A DNA stretch of 48,553 nt from Kiritimatiellia bacterium (GTDB taxonomy: Bacteria; Verrucomicrobiota; Kiritimatiellia; RFP12; JAAYLN01). The stretch spans positions 1 through 48,553 of the forward strand of contig JAGCUY010000231.1 in assembly GCA_017962605.1 (NCBI GenBank), given 5' to 3'. The notes under the pieces were generated by a model, which had not been told where the DNA came from, did no database searches, and saw nothing but the letters and a program-made list of their open reading frames with translations. Below are positions 15,932 to 24,166 of the stretch, piece after piece (within the stretch, counting starts at the first letter, position 1; each line of letters opens with the position of its first letter). Position numbers and translations under genes: made by a program.

Positions 15932-17377
15932 TCACAGACCGAGCAGCCGCCGTGCCGGAATTATTGCCGCGAAGAACCCGCTGGCCTCAACCGCCGGGTC
16001 GAGGTGTCCGTCATAGACCAGCACCGGGCGCTTGCTCATGCCTGGACGAATAGGAAGTCTTCGCATCCTCTCCCGCACCTCGTCTTCGATCTCCGGGCCG
16101 ATTTCCCCTTTGCGCTTGACCTCAACGACGTATGCGGTCCTCGGAGTCTGCACCAACAGGTCTATTTGGCATCCGGCGGCATCGCCCTTGCGATCACGGC
16201 GGACGTTCCTATAGGGCGCAGCGGACTCCACCGTGGTGTTGCCTATTCCAAGTAGCGACACGACATCCATCGCGTTGTTGACAATAAGGTTCTCAAACTG
16301 AAGCCCCATTACGGCATTCCAGTCTGGTAGCGAGGAAAGCGATGAGAAACGGTAGGCGCCGCGTTCGATCATGGCCTTGCGTGGCAGGATGTATTTCAGG
16401 TAAAACCGAGTGTAGTTGTCGCGCAGCCTGTATCTGGAAACGCGCGCCTCCCGCCCGGTTTCTGGGTTTAGTCCGGGATCGGAATCGATAAATCCCCCCT
16501 CCTCGAGTTCCCGGAGCCGGTCGCCCAGGACGCCGTTCCTGTCCACGCCAAGCCGTGTCGCAATCATGGCGCCGGCCATGGGGCCGTCGGCGAGAAGCTC
16601 CAAAATCCTCCGCCGCTCCATTGCGGCATCGCCGAACATCTGGTGGAAGATGGCGTCGAAGTCCTTGAACAGATCGCCGTCCTTCCTAAAGCATAGCCGT
16701 CGGATGTTTTCCTCGGACGGAAGCCCCGGATCGACTTCTTCAAGATAGCGGGGGACGCCACCGGTGACGGAAAGCACGTCAAGAATCTCACGGGGGGTCA
16801 AGTCGGCGCCTCCCGGCTTCCAGAATTCGGCACACTCGGCAAGCGACAATTCCCGGAGTACATAGTCCCGGGAAAATCTCCCGGTGAAGCCAGTGTTGCC
16901 GAGGATGCTCTTTTTTATCCAGGCCGACACGGATCCGCAGACAATGAGGACAAGTTTCTCATGGCGGTGGAACCAAGTTTCCCAGGCATTGCGGAGAATT
17001 GCGGGGAAATTAGGATCGCAGCCGCCCATCCAGAAAATTTCATCGAGAAGCACAACTGTCCGCTTGGAATCATCAATGGCGCGGTCGAGCCAGAAAAAGG
17101 CGTCCTTCCAATTCCGCAACGACAGAATCGGCGAATTCGTGTGGCGGGCAAGCGTGGCGGCAAATTCGCCAAGTTGGTCGTCATTGGTCACAGGGCGTTC
17201 CTGATTCGGGGCCAGACCCTCAAACTCCATATAGACGTCTGCCGTGCGCCTGGCGAACTCGCGGAACAGGGTCGATTTGCCAATCCGCCTGCGCCCGCGA
17301 CATGCAATGATGGAGGAAGTCCTTTTCCTCCAAAGAGATTCGAGATCGTCGAGATAGTCCTGCCGGCCTACAAACAT
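15932..17377 (-). CDS. P-loop ATPase fused to a winged helix and PD-(D/E)XK-like (DUF234-type) domain
   Basis: 481 aa from ATG at 17377 (MFVGRQDYLDDLE, the usual start of the family, behind AAGGA). Walker A is GRRRIGKST (about 28-36), Walker B is VVLLDEIFW (about 109-117), and a sensor-like strand is LIVCGS. Residues about 250-300 form a winged helix. Residues about 330-481 carry YRLRDNYTRFYLKYI and the nuclease-like CQIDLLV...VVEVK. The family (archaeal-type ATPase plus DUF234) is widespread, and its function is unknown. It lies between a GH5 gene and a gene remnant, behind a strong promoter with a double inverted-repeat array. The truncated gene at 454-1164 is a paralogue. Confidence 0.88.
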   Translation of the reverse strand: MFVGRQDYLDDLESLWRKRTSSIIACRGRRRIGKSTLFREFARRTADVYMEFEGLAPNQERPVTNDDQLGEFAATLARHTNSPILSLRNWKDAFFWLDRAIDDSKRTVVLLDEIFWMGGCDPNFPAILRNAWETWFHRHEKLVLIVCGSVSAWIKKSILGNTGFTGRFSRDYVLRELSLAECAEFWKPGGADLTPREILDVLSVTGGVPRYLEEVDPGLPSEENIRRLCFRKDGDLFKDFDAIFHQMFGDAAMERRRILELLADGPMAGAMIATRLGVDRNGVLGDRLRELEEGGFIDSDPGLNPETGREARVSRYRLRDNYTRFYLKYILPRKAMIERGAYRFSSLSSLPDWNAVMGLQFENLIVNNAMDVVSLLGIGNTTVESAAPYRNVRRDRKGDAAGCQIDLLVQTPRTAYVVEVKRKGEIGPEIEDEVRERMRRLPIRPGMSKRPVLVYDGHLDPAVEASGFFAAIIPARRLLGL

Positions 17378-17403
17378 GGGAGTTCCTTTCTTTTGCGCAG
17401 ACA

Positions 17404-17517
17404 ATAATCCCATATTCCGGCGCAGATGTCAAGCGCAAAATTTGTATTTGTCAAATTTCGCGCTAATTTTCGGCCGCTATTTTATGCGCGAAATTTGCTT
17501 TTTACAAATTTCGCGCT
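17404..17517 (-). promoter_or_regulatory. Promoter and double inverted-repeat array of the DUF234-type ATPase
   Basis: The -35 is TTGACA (17432-17427), the spacer is 17 bp and the -10 is GATTAT (17409-17404). Immediately upstream stand two inverted repeats with 13-bp arms and 7-bp loops (AGCGCRAAATTTG / CAAATTTCGCGCT) at 17432-17464 and 17485-17517, 53 bp apart. The first arm touches the -35. The layout parallels 1171-1260, but the sequence is unrelated. Confidence 0.85.
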
Positions 17518-17550
17518 ATTGCGGAGGGGAGTTCTCAAAAACCAGCCCCT

Positions 17551-17679
17551 CTACTTCACCTTCACCCGCAAGAAAGCGCTCTTGGCCGTGCCGTCGCCGG
17601 GGATTACGGTGAAGGTCATGGTGTCGTCGGCGTTGCGCGTGGCATTGCCAGCTGTGGGCGTCAGGCTCTCGCGGCTCTA
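17551..17679 (-). pseudogene. 3' remnant of a secreted-protein gene
   Basis: The frame encodes a 42-residue tail (NADDTMTFTVIPGDGTAKSA, then FLRVKVK and stop) with no start codon. This is the kind of terminal strand found at the end of secreted proteins of this lineage, and it compares with the C-terminus of the fragment at 19139-20152. The rest of the gene is missing, replaced by the ATPase promoter region. The stretch 17378-17706 otherwise holds only that promoter. Confidence 0.6.
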
Positions 17680-17706
17680 GACTATGTCCGCGAAACCGCA
17701 TCTACG

Positions 17707-18876
17707 CTATGCCGGGTTGCGGCGGAGAAATTCGTTAAAAAGCGGGACGGTGAAGGCGACTAGTCCGTGAGACGGGCTGTAAACCATACCGCGTTTAATC
17801 AATGCGCTCCGGCGCGGCCCCAATGCCTTTTGGGAAATGCCAAGTCTGGTTGCGATATCCGACATTCTAATATCCGGCCCGTCGAAGGACGCCATCGTCT
17901 GCAGGAAGGACTTCTCCGATGGCGTCAACCGTTCCATTCGAACGCGGAAGAAATTACCGTCGAGCTGTTCCGTGACAATGCCGTCCACCATCTTCACATC
18001 ATTTCCCGTTATGGGTTCCCGTTCGATGAAATTCCACAACTGATACCCCCACTCCTGAATGAAATACGGGTATCCGCCGCTACGGCGGAAAACGATTTCG
18101 GCCGCTTCGTCTGTGATGTGAATGCCTGCATCTTCAAAGGGGCGTCGAATGGCAAGAACTGACGCCTCCCTTGAAAGTGCCCCGACTACTGGATAGGTGA
18201 AAAGTCGTTCCGCGTATGACTTCGCCTCCCCCGCAAGACCGGGGAGAATCGGCAGCCCGGCGCCAATCATGGCAAGCGGAAGCGCGCGCTGCTGCATCCT
18301 GTGCATTGCCATGACAAGGGCACCGAATTCCCCGGCGGAAACGTATTGCACTTCATCCATGAGCAGAACGACGCCCATGCTCTTCTCAGCCGCAGCCTCG
18401 GCGACGGCTGACAGCAACTCTATTAAGTCGAACTGGAGGTCACCGGAATCCGCAACCCCCGTGGCGGGTTCCAATTCAATGCCGATGTCGCCGAACTTCA
18501 CCTTGATAGTCCCCAAGAAGTTTCGGAGAGCCGCAAGGCTTCGGCGCACCTTTTCGCCAGTGCCTTTTGCTCGGTTGATTTTCAAAAGCGCCATGCGCAG
18601 TGGGGAGGCGAGCATTTCCCCAAGTGGGCGGTTTTCTGATGCCTCAAGGTAGATAGGCAGGACATCCCCCCTGGCTTCGGCCATGTGCAAGATTTCGTTC
18701 AACAGAACCGTCTTCCCCACACCGCGAAGGCCGGTGTAGAGAATGCTTTGAACGGACCGTCTGAGCGGAAGTCTGCCAAGGAAAACACGGATGTCCTCGA
18801 AAGCCGAGTCTCGTCCGGCCAGTTCTGGGGGGCGAGACCCCGCATTTGGCGAAAAGGGGTTTGCGATCTTGTCCAT
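17707..18876 (-). CDS. AAA_16/Orc-like ATPase with a C-terminal winged helix
   Basis: 389 aa, ATG behind AGGGAGAAA. The N-terminus NPFSPNAGSRPPELAGRD is typical of a family of AAA ATPases distantly like Orc1/Cdc6. Walker A is GLRGVGKT (about 49-56), Walker B is VVLLMDEVQ (about 166-174), and sensor 1 is LAMIGAG. Residues about 255-300 (GGYPYFIQEWGYQLW) form the lid. Residues about 320-389 form a winged helix (RMSDIATRLGISQKALGPRRSALIKRGMV) that probably binds DNA. It is not closely related to the neighbouring DUF234-type ATPase. Function is unknown. The promoter is covered by four symmetric hexamers, suggesting tight, possibly self-imposed control. Confidence 0.85.
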   Translation of the reverse strand: MDKIANPFSPNAGSRPPELAGRDSAFEDIRVFLGRLPLRRSVQSILYTGLRGVGKTVLLNEILHMAEARGDVLPIYLEASENRPLGEMLASPLRMALLKINRAKGTGEKVRRSLAALRNFLGTIKVKFGDIGIELEPATGVADSGDLQFDLIELLSAVAEAAAEKSMGVVLLMDEVQYVSAGEFGALVMAMHRMQQRALPLAMIGAGLPILPGLAGEAKSYAERLFTYPVVGALSREASVLAIRRPFEDAGIHITDEAAEIVFRRSGGYPYFIQEWGYQLWNFIEREPITGNDVKMVDGIVTEQLDGNFFRVRMERLTPSEKSFLQTMASFDGPDIRMSDIATRLGISQKALGPRRSALIKRGMVYSPSHGLVAFTVPLFNEFLRRNPA

Positions 18877-18907
18877 GATGAATTTCTCCCTGTACTATTC
18901 GCATAAA

Positions 18908-18967
18908 ATTCTACCACACTTCTCGACACTTCGCAACACATCGCCAAAGTGTAAAAAAGTGTAGTAG
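18908..18967 (-). promoter_or_regulatory. Promoter with a four-hexamer symmetric operator (AAA_16 ATPase)
   Basis: The -10 is TAGAAT (18913-18908), preceded by GTGTGG, with a 17-bp spacer and -35 TTGCGA (18936-18931). The hexamer ACACTT occurs at 18916-18921 and 18926-18931, and its complement AAGTGT at 18947-18952 and 18957-18962. Spacing is exactly 10 bp within each pair. Longer outer arms (18911-18921 and 18957-18967) match in 10 of 11 bases. Two sites lie inside the -10/-35 spacer. Confidence 0.85.
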
Positions 18968-19092
18968 TTGTTTTCATTCGAACCGCTATGCCGACACAGT
19001 TTTCACGACGCCCCCACGGGAGAGCCACGCAGACCTCTTTGGCAAGTAGCGGAAGGCTTTTTGACGACTTCGCCCGAAGGGCTCGAACCTCC

Positions 19093-19126
19093 GGGCACTT
19101 GCGCAAAACATCTAAACTTCAAGGCG
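19093..19126. repeat. Interspersed intergenic repeat, copy B (partial)
   Basis: Shares GGGCACT-GCGC-AAACATCTAAACTTC-AAGGCG with 29615-29652 and is related to 6948-7013. It lies directly behind the end of the secreted-protein fragment. Confidence 0.6.
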
Positions 19127-19138
19127 GCATTGGCCGCC
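19123..19138 (-). terminator. Hairpin directly after the stop of the secreted-protein fragment
   Basis: GGCGGC-CAAT-GCCGCC on the minus strand, a perfect 6-bp stem abutting the TAG stop, followed by TTGAAGTTT. The T-run is weak, so terminator activity is moderate at best. Confidence 0.45.
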
Positions 19139-20152
19139 CTACTTCGTCATCTCGACAGAGACTTTGAAGAAGTTGTAGGACGCTTCGTCGCCGTTGATTT
19201 CAGTCCAGTCCTCTTTTGGATCAGTGAGCGATTTCCTTCCGAATTTGCGATAGGTGCGCTTTGCCGCCTCCTCAGGCGAAAGTTCAGGCTCCCACGATAT
19301 TTCCGGTGTTCCGTCCTTCCACGAGATTACGGTGCGGAACGCAGCCGCCGAGTTCGTCGGGCAGAGTCCCGCAACGTAGCATTCCGCAACGGTGTTAATG
19401 CCATTGGCGGCGGTGGCGCTCGCTGCCGTTTCATGGCTTCCGCTATACTTTTCAACGAGCGTCGGGAATTCGTCAAGCCAGCTGACTGGCACCTCAACCC
19501 CATCCACCTCAACGGACTCCGGCACCTCCGGCATCCACACCACTTGGTCGAGATAGGCGCAGTCTGAGATTGTCGCCGCCGTTCCGGCGTTCCAGAACTC
19601 AAAGCGGACTGTATGCTCGCCCTCGCCGATTCCAAGCGACTCCTCCGTCCATTCGCCAGTCGGTTCGTATGCGTCAAGCCAAACGCCGTCAAGCATGACA
19701 TCCACGCCGGAGTTTCCCGCCGCGTCTAGCAGCCAGAACCACGACAGCGTTCCGGGGCCGGCAAGCGTGGTCTCTAGACCGCTCACGTCGTCGCCAATAA
19801 CTTGGCCGCTCCGCGCCGCATCGGCGCCGTCATGAGAGACGGCCACCTGCGGGAACCATTCCGCCGCGCCGTCCGTTGTCCAGACGAAGTTCGTAGTGTC
19901 CAGTGCGGCGGCGAGCGAAAGCGGCTGCCAGCGCACATCGTCGAGGAAGGCGGCGTCCTCGCCTGAGGCGCTGCCGCTGCCGCGCGCGTATGTCCATTGG
20001 ACCGTGTGCTCGCCGGTCGGGACAGCGAATGTCACCGCCGCCCACGCCGTCGAGCGCGTGATGGACTGCTGGAATTCACCTTCTCCTGACGGCGCCAACC
20101 GGCATGCTTGACTCCATGCGGACTTTTTACGCCCGCTTTGCCCATCTTTCAA
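19139..20152 (-). pseudogene. 5'-truncated secreted beta-sandwich protein
   Basis: 337 codons, but the only start is TTG and there is no signal peptide. An in-frame TGA lies 24 nt upstream. The first 35 residues or so look random; homology to the internal repeat begins near FAVPTGEHTVQWTYARG...AAFLDDVRW, which recurs as IGEGEHTVRFEFWNAG...CAYLDQVVW. The C-terminal 120 residues (WLDEFPTLVEKY, ANGINTVAECYVAGLCPTN) form a module I recognise as common at the end of secreted proteins in this group, possibly a sorting or anchoring domain. The 5' part has been lost, so the fragment is probably not exported. Confidence 0.65.
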
Positions 20153-20191
20153 AAAATGGGGGATAAGCCTGCTTCATCGCGGAAAAGCCAA

Positions 20192-20218
20192 GGCGGCCCG
20201 CGAGGAATGCGGGCCGCC
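20192..20218 (-). terminator. Probable terminator of the large LamG gene
   Basis: A perfect 10-bp GC stem, GGCGGCCCGC / GCGGGCCGCC, with a 7-nt loop lies 45 bp behind the stop at 20263. It is followed on the minus strand by TTGGCTTTTCC. The tail is imperfect but the stem is very stable. Confidence 0.6.
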
Positions 20219-20262
20219 ATAGCATGTCGCCGCTGGCGCGACGGCAGGACTCCGTGGCGATG

Positions 20263-22812
20263 CTAGCGCACGGTGATGACGAAGGCGGCGGCGGATGGAG
20301 CGGTGTAGATCAGGCGCTTGCCGTCAGCCGACACGCTCGCCCTGTTCGAGCAGAGGGAGGCGTTGAGGGCGTCCGCGAGAATTTGAAGCGCGTCGGCGGA
20401 CTTTTCGCCGCATTCTATCAGCGTCGCGTTCTCGCCGTGGTGCTTGCGGTTAAACGCATTGGCTTCCAGTAACAAGCCCGCGCCGGCTTCCGCTGACAGG
20501 GCCTCCATGACCGTGAGCGGGACGGCGCCGTCCGGCGCGTTGCCGTCCTGCGGCAGCGACAGCGCGAGCATCGCGCCCGAACCAACGGAGAGAGAGCCCA
20601 CGACCCATTCGTCGTCAAGCGTCGCGACATAATTCCCCGCAGCGAGCGTGGCCGCGTCCTCCGGGCCGGGGACGCCCTGCGTCGCAAGTCCCGCCGACCA
20701 GTTGCCGTTCGTCGCGAAGAACCCGTCGCCAACGGCCGACCACGTGTATGCAACTGGCGACAGTCCGAACCGGGCGCGATCAACTTTGTAGTTGAAGGCC
20801 GTCTGCGCGGCAGTCGGCTCCTCTCCGTACGCGCGCAAGGCGTAGAGATCGCCATTGTAACTGTACCTGTGGTCGGCGTATTTCCCTCCAACATGGACGG
20901 CTTGAATGCCCGTAAGATCCCACGTCCCGGATTGGTCGCCATACTGGATTTGCTCGCCGTTGGCCTGAACCTTCTTGGAGTCTTGAAGCCAGGCCAGCGA
21001 CATCCGTCCCGGCGCCTGGTTGTTTATTGCCGTGCTTCTTTCATTGTTCTTCCACATGGCATACGAAGTGCCCAGAACGAAATACCGGAGGTAGCCGCCG
21101 GAGAAGACAACGGTCGAATACTCTCCGTTCGCCCCGTTCGCGAAAACGGCCTCGAACGCCTTGAAGGAAAGCGTCCCCGTTCCATCGGCGGCCCGCGCGG
21201 CGAGCGAGGCCGTCCCCGGTTTCCCGAGGCACCGAAGGGAACTGCTCGTCCACTCGGCCTTGTCGATGGCGAGGTCTCGCCCGCCCGTGACAAGATTTTT
21301 CCACGAGACGGCGGCGTTGTCATGCACGCCGGTTCCGGCGTTGTCGATACCGTCCCAGTATGCGAGGAGATTCTCCCGGACATAACTTGAACTTGTGAGG
21401 AAACGCTTGCTGTCGATCAGGTGGTTGCGAGCGAGTTCGGCCTTGGTGAGACGCCGCGAATACAGGCGGATGGCGTAAACTTCGCCGACCCACGCATAGG
21501 TGTTGCCATAAGACGTATCGCGGTTGCCAATTGAAATCACGCCGCTCGGATTCCAGCTGTTCTGGTAGTTGCCGTCGTCACGGCGCACGGCGTCCTTGAA
21601 GATGTCGGCCACGGCGCCGTCGTCATCGTAACGCGCCGCGAGAAAGCGCACCACGCCATTGGTGAACGGCTCCTGGATGCACTTCGTGTAAATGCTTCCC
21701 CCTTTTGCCGCGACTCCTGAAAAATACGCCGTGTTGTCATTGTCAAAGAGGACGACGCGCTTCTTGTCGCCCGAAGCGAAAAGGAACCGGCGACCTTTTC
21801 CCGCCTGCCTGAAAACAACTTCAATCGTCTTGTATTCCGGCGCGGCCGACTGGCCGACGGCCGAAAGGTCGGAGACCGAAAGCGCGTTGCCTTCCGCATT
21901 CCACGCGCCGCTCCCCGTAAGCGAGAGGTCGTATGCGCTGCCCGTCGCTGCGAGGTTCCTCCACGTCGTGGCCGTGCCGTCGTGCGTTCCCGTGCTGACA
22001 TTGTCGATGCCGTCCCAATGGGCGACGAGTCCTTCCTGAACATAGTCGGCGCTTGTGAAGGACTTCGCCGCGAAGCGTTCAAGGTCAATCGCGTGGTTGA
22101 TGGCGATCTGACCAGGCGAGAGAACGCAGTCGTACATTCTAATGGCATAGACCTCGCCGACCCACGGGAACTTTGTGTCGTAGGCCCCAAGAACGATCTT
22201 CTGCGACGAAAGCGTCCAACCACTTGTGTGGGAGCCGTCCGTGCGCGCGACGCCATCGGCGAACATTGTCGTGGCGGCTTGCCCTGGATTCGTGAACGTT
22301 GCGGCCACGGAACGAATGGCATCCGGGTCGAAGTTCCAGTTGACGGTGGGATGGGCCACGCCGGAGAGTCCTTCCAAGTAGCACTTGGTCTCATTTCCGG
22401 AAACCGCGAACGCGACTAGTTGCCGGGTTGTCTGGTTGCCGCCGAAAAGCATAAGACTGCTTTTGTTTTGGGCCATCTTGAAGACGACCTCTATCGTCTT
22501 GGCGGATGGGGCCGCGCCGCCATCGTAGGTGGCGGAAGCTCCGTTAACGGACATGGCATTGCCGTTTGTCCACGCTCCATTCGCGGTAAGCGTAAGGTCG
22601 TAGGCAGTGGCGCCGGGCGCGATGTTCTTCCATTGCGTTGCGGCTGGGTTGTGCGTTCCCGTTCCGGCGTTGTCGATGCCGTCCCAATGGATGAGCAGAT
22701 GGTCCCGCAACACGTAGTCGGAGCTCGTGGCGGCCACGCCCGCATTTGGCATGACAAGCGCACTGGCGACTGCAATGGCCGCCACAGAGGGGATGAGGCA
22801 GGAGTTCTTCAT
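20263..22812 (-). CDS. Large secreted protein with three LamG-like modules
   Basis: 849 aa from ATG at 22812, chosen over 22851 for the GAAAGGAAC box. The signal peptide is MKNSCLIPSVAAIAVASALV...AGVAA. Three modules of about 220 residues each open with a [DS]YV...L(L/V).(H/Y)WDGIDN motif (near residues 32, 258 and 490) and contain a WVGEVYAIR(M/L)Y or DLYALRAYG strand near their ends. Residues about 700-849 form a different beta-rich tail (WSAVGDGFFATNGNWSAG, VGSLSVGSGAML). No catalytic residues are evident; glycan binding or surface display is likely. Its promoter shares the XylR-type element with the GH5 gene, and it diverges from the XylR-type regulator. Confidence 0.83.
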   Translation of the reverse strand: MKNSCLIPSVAAIAVASALVMPNAGVAATSSDYVLRDHLLIHWDGIDNAGTGTHNPAATQWKNIAPGATAYDLTLTANGAWTNGNAMSVNGASATYDGGAAPSAKTIEVVFKMAQNKSSLMLFGGNQTTRQLVAFAVSGNETKCYLEGLSGVAHPTVNWNFDPDAIRSVAATFTNPGQAATTMFADGVARTDGSHTSGWTLSSQKIVLGAYDTKFPWVGEVYAIRMYDCVLSPGQIAINHAIDLERFAAKSFTSADYVQEGLVAHWDGIDNVSTGTHDGTATTWRNLAATGSAYDLSLTGSGAWNAEGNALSVSDLSAVGQSAAPEYKTIEVVFRQAGKGRRFLFASGDKKRVVLFDNDNTAYFSGVAAKGGSIYTKCIQEPFTNGVVRFLAARYDDDGAVADIFKDAVRRDDGNYQNSWNPSGVISIGNRDTSYGNTYAWVGEVYAIRLYSRRLTKAELARNHLIDSKRFLTSSSYVRENLLAYWDGIDNAGTGVHDNAAVSWKNLVTGGRDLAIDKAEWTSSSLRCLGKPGTASLAARAADGTGTLSFKAFEAVFANGANGEYSTVVFSGGYLRYFVLGTSYAMWKNNERSTAINNQAPGRMSLAWLQDSKKVQANGEQIQYGDQSGTWDLTGIQAVHVGGKYADHRYSYNGDLYALRAYGEEPTAAQTAFNYKVDRARFGLSPVAYTWSAVGDGFFATNGNWSAGLATQGVPGPEDAATLAAGNYVATLDDEWVVGSLSVGSGAMLALSLPQDGNAPDGAVPLTVMEALSAEAGAGLLLEANAFNRKHHGENATLIECGEKSADALQILADALNASLCSNRASVSADGKRLIYTAPSAAAFVITVR

Positions 22813-22849
22813 GTGAGTTCCTTTCAATAGTGGTTTATTGACGCCAATC

Positions 22850-22913
22850 ATTATATCAATTTCTTAATCGAAGTGTTAGCACTTTTCACGCACAAAAATA
22901 GGCATTTATTGCG
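22850..22913 (-). promoter_or_regulatory. LamG promoter with putative XylR-type activator site
   Basis: The -10 is TATAAT (22855-22850). The -35 position is poor (TAACAC). The element 22875-22913 matches 15779-15817 (GH5 promoter) without gaps, and the -10 boxes sit at the same offset (7096 bp) in both. A loose dyad, CGCA...TGCG, spans 22889-22913. Confidence 0.75.
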
Positions 22914-22945
22914 AACATTGTGCAACTGTGGTATGCTTTACCACA
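22909..22945 (+). promoter_or_regulatory. XylR-type gene promoter and palindrome
   Basis: -35 TTGCGA (22909-22914), 17 bp, -10 TATGCT (22932-22937), and ATG only 9 nt later at 22947. The -10 lies inside the palindrome TGTGGTATGCTTTACCACA (22927-22945). The -35 overlaps the end of the shared XylR-type element, so one bound regulator could activate leftwards and limit its own synthesis. Confidence 0.7.
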
Positions 22946-22946
22946 A

Positions 22947-24155
22947 ATGAAAAATCGCTCCACCTCAAAGCCTTCTCCGGTCTTACGGCGAATCCTCTTC
23001 CTCGGAGACTTCGCCTACTCGTCCACCAAACCAATCGTCTCGGGAGCAATACGCTTCCTTTCCAACCATCCAGAAGTGGCTCTCATCATCCACGGCGCCC
23101 ATCCCGGCGACGACGACCCCGCCTACGGGCTTGATTCCGACGTGGACGGAGTCATCACCTGCATCGGCACCTATAAGGCGTATGTGCGAAAGCTTGCCGC
23201 ATCGGGAAGGCGCCGCCCCTTTGCCTTCATCTGTGCGCCATGCGACCTACCGTCGCTGCGGCGGCGCTCCGTCTCGCTCGTCTGCGACGACGCCGCCATT
23301 GCCGAAACCGCCGCCGCGCTGCTGGTGCGGCATGACCTGACTGAATTCGGCTATGTCGGTTCGCGCCGTGCCGCGACATGGGCGGAATGGGATGCCGTGC
23401 GGCGCGAGGCTTTCGTCAAGACGCTTGGCGCACGCGGCTTTTCAGCCCATGTTTACGAACCCACCCCCAGGCGGGCCGGCTCAAAGGCCGAATTTGCGTC
23501 GCTCGCCGCATGGCTGCGCTCGCTCCCGAAGCCATGCGGGCTGTTCGTTGCCTACGACCAGCGCGCCATGCACGTGCTGAACATCTGCCGCGCCGAGGGG
23601 ATAGCCGTTCCGGAGCAAATACAGATTGTCGGCACAGACAACGAGACGTGGATTTGCGAAAGCACCTCGCCCACGCTCACCTCCATTGAGCCTGACTTCG
23701 AGGGCGCCGGATACCGCGCGGCTGAGGCGCTGCTTGCGATGATGGACGGCGCACGCGGTGGTCGGACGGAGACCTTCGGCGCGCGGCGCGTCGTGCAGCG
23801 GATGTCCACGACAGACGCGCACGGCAGCACCAACCGGGCAGTCCGGGCGCGCGACTGGCTGCGGAGCCACGCCGGGGAGCCGCTTTCGGTGGCGAAGCTC
23901 GCCAAAAGCCTTTGCTGCTCGGTGCGGACACTCCAGACAAGCTACAAGACCGTCTTCGGCACCACGGTCTGGGAGGACATCGCCGAAGCGCGTCTGGAAA
24001 AGGCGCAGAAGCTGCTGGCCGAGACGAAGACGCCGGTGGGCGAGATTCCGGAACTCGTCGGATTCGAATCCCCCCGCCACTTCGCGCGCTTCTTCAAGGC
24101 GCGCACAGGGATGTCCATGCGCGACTGGCGCGCGGGCAAACGTTTTTCGAAATGA
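22947..24155 (+). CDS. XylR-type AraC-family regulator with LacI-like sensor
   Basis: 402 aa from ATG at 22947; GTG at 22920 is inside the promoter. Residues about 15-285 are a periplasmic-binding-like sensor (ILFLGDFAYSSTKPIVSGAIRFL, LFVAYDQRAMHVLNICRAEGIAVPEQIQIVGTDN-type core). Residues about 300-395 are an AraC DNA-binding domain with two helix-turn-helices (LSVAKLAKSLCCSVRTLQ and VGEIPELVGFESPRHFARFFK). The architecture is that of E. coli XylR, but the sugar is unknown. It diverges from the large LamG gene, and the shared promoter element predicts that it also controls the GH5 gene at 14105. Confidence 0.87.
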   Translation: MKNRSTSKPSPVLRRILFLGDFAYSSTKPIVSGAIRFLSNHPEVALIIHGAHPGDDDPAYGLDSDVDGVITCIGTYKAYVRKLAASGRRRPFAFICAPCDLPSLRRRSVSLVCDDAAIAETAAALLVRHDLTEFGYVGSRRAATWAEWDAVRREAFVKTLGARGFSAHVYEPTPRRAGSKAEFASLAAWLRSLPKPCGLFVAYDQRAMHVLNICRAEGIAVPEQIQIVGTDNETWICESTSPTLTSIEPDFEGAGYRAAEALLAMMDGARGGRTETFGARRVVQRMSTTDAHGSTNRAVRARDWLRSHAGEPLSVAKLAKSLCCSVRTLQTSYKTVFGTTVWEDIAEARLEKAQKLLAETKTPVGEIPELVGFESPRHFARFFKARTGMSMRDWRAGKRFSK

Positions 24156-24166
24156 CAGGCTGCGCC

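Noticed and set aside
19065..19110. A tRNA-like T-arm (GGAGG, TTCGAGC loop, CCTTC) on the minus strand
   Set aside because: No matching acceptor, D-arm or anticodon arm at the right distance, and the upstream text belongs to an interspersed repeat.
24156..24166. Terminator between the convergent XylR-type and transporter genes
   Set aside because: The gap is 11 bp and no hairpin with a T-run is visible there.
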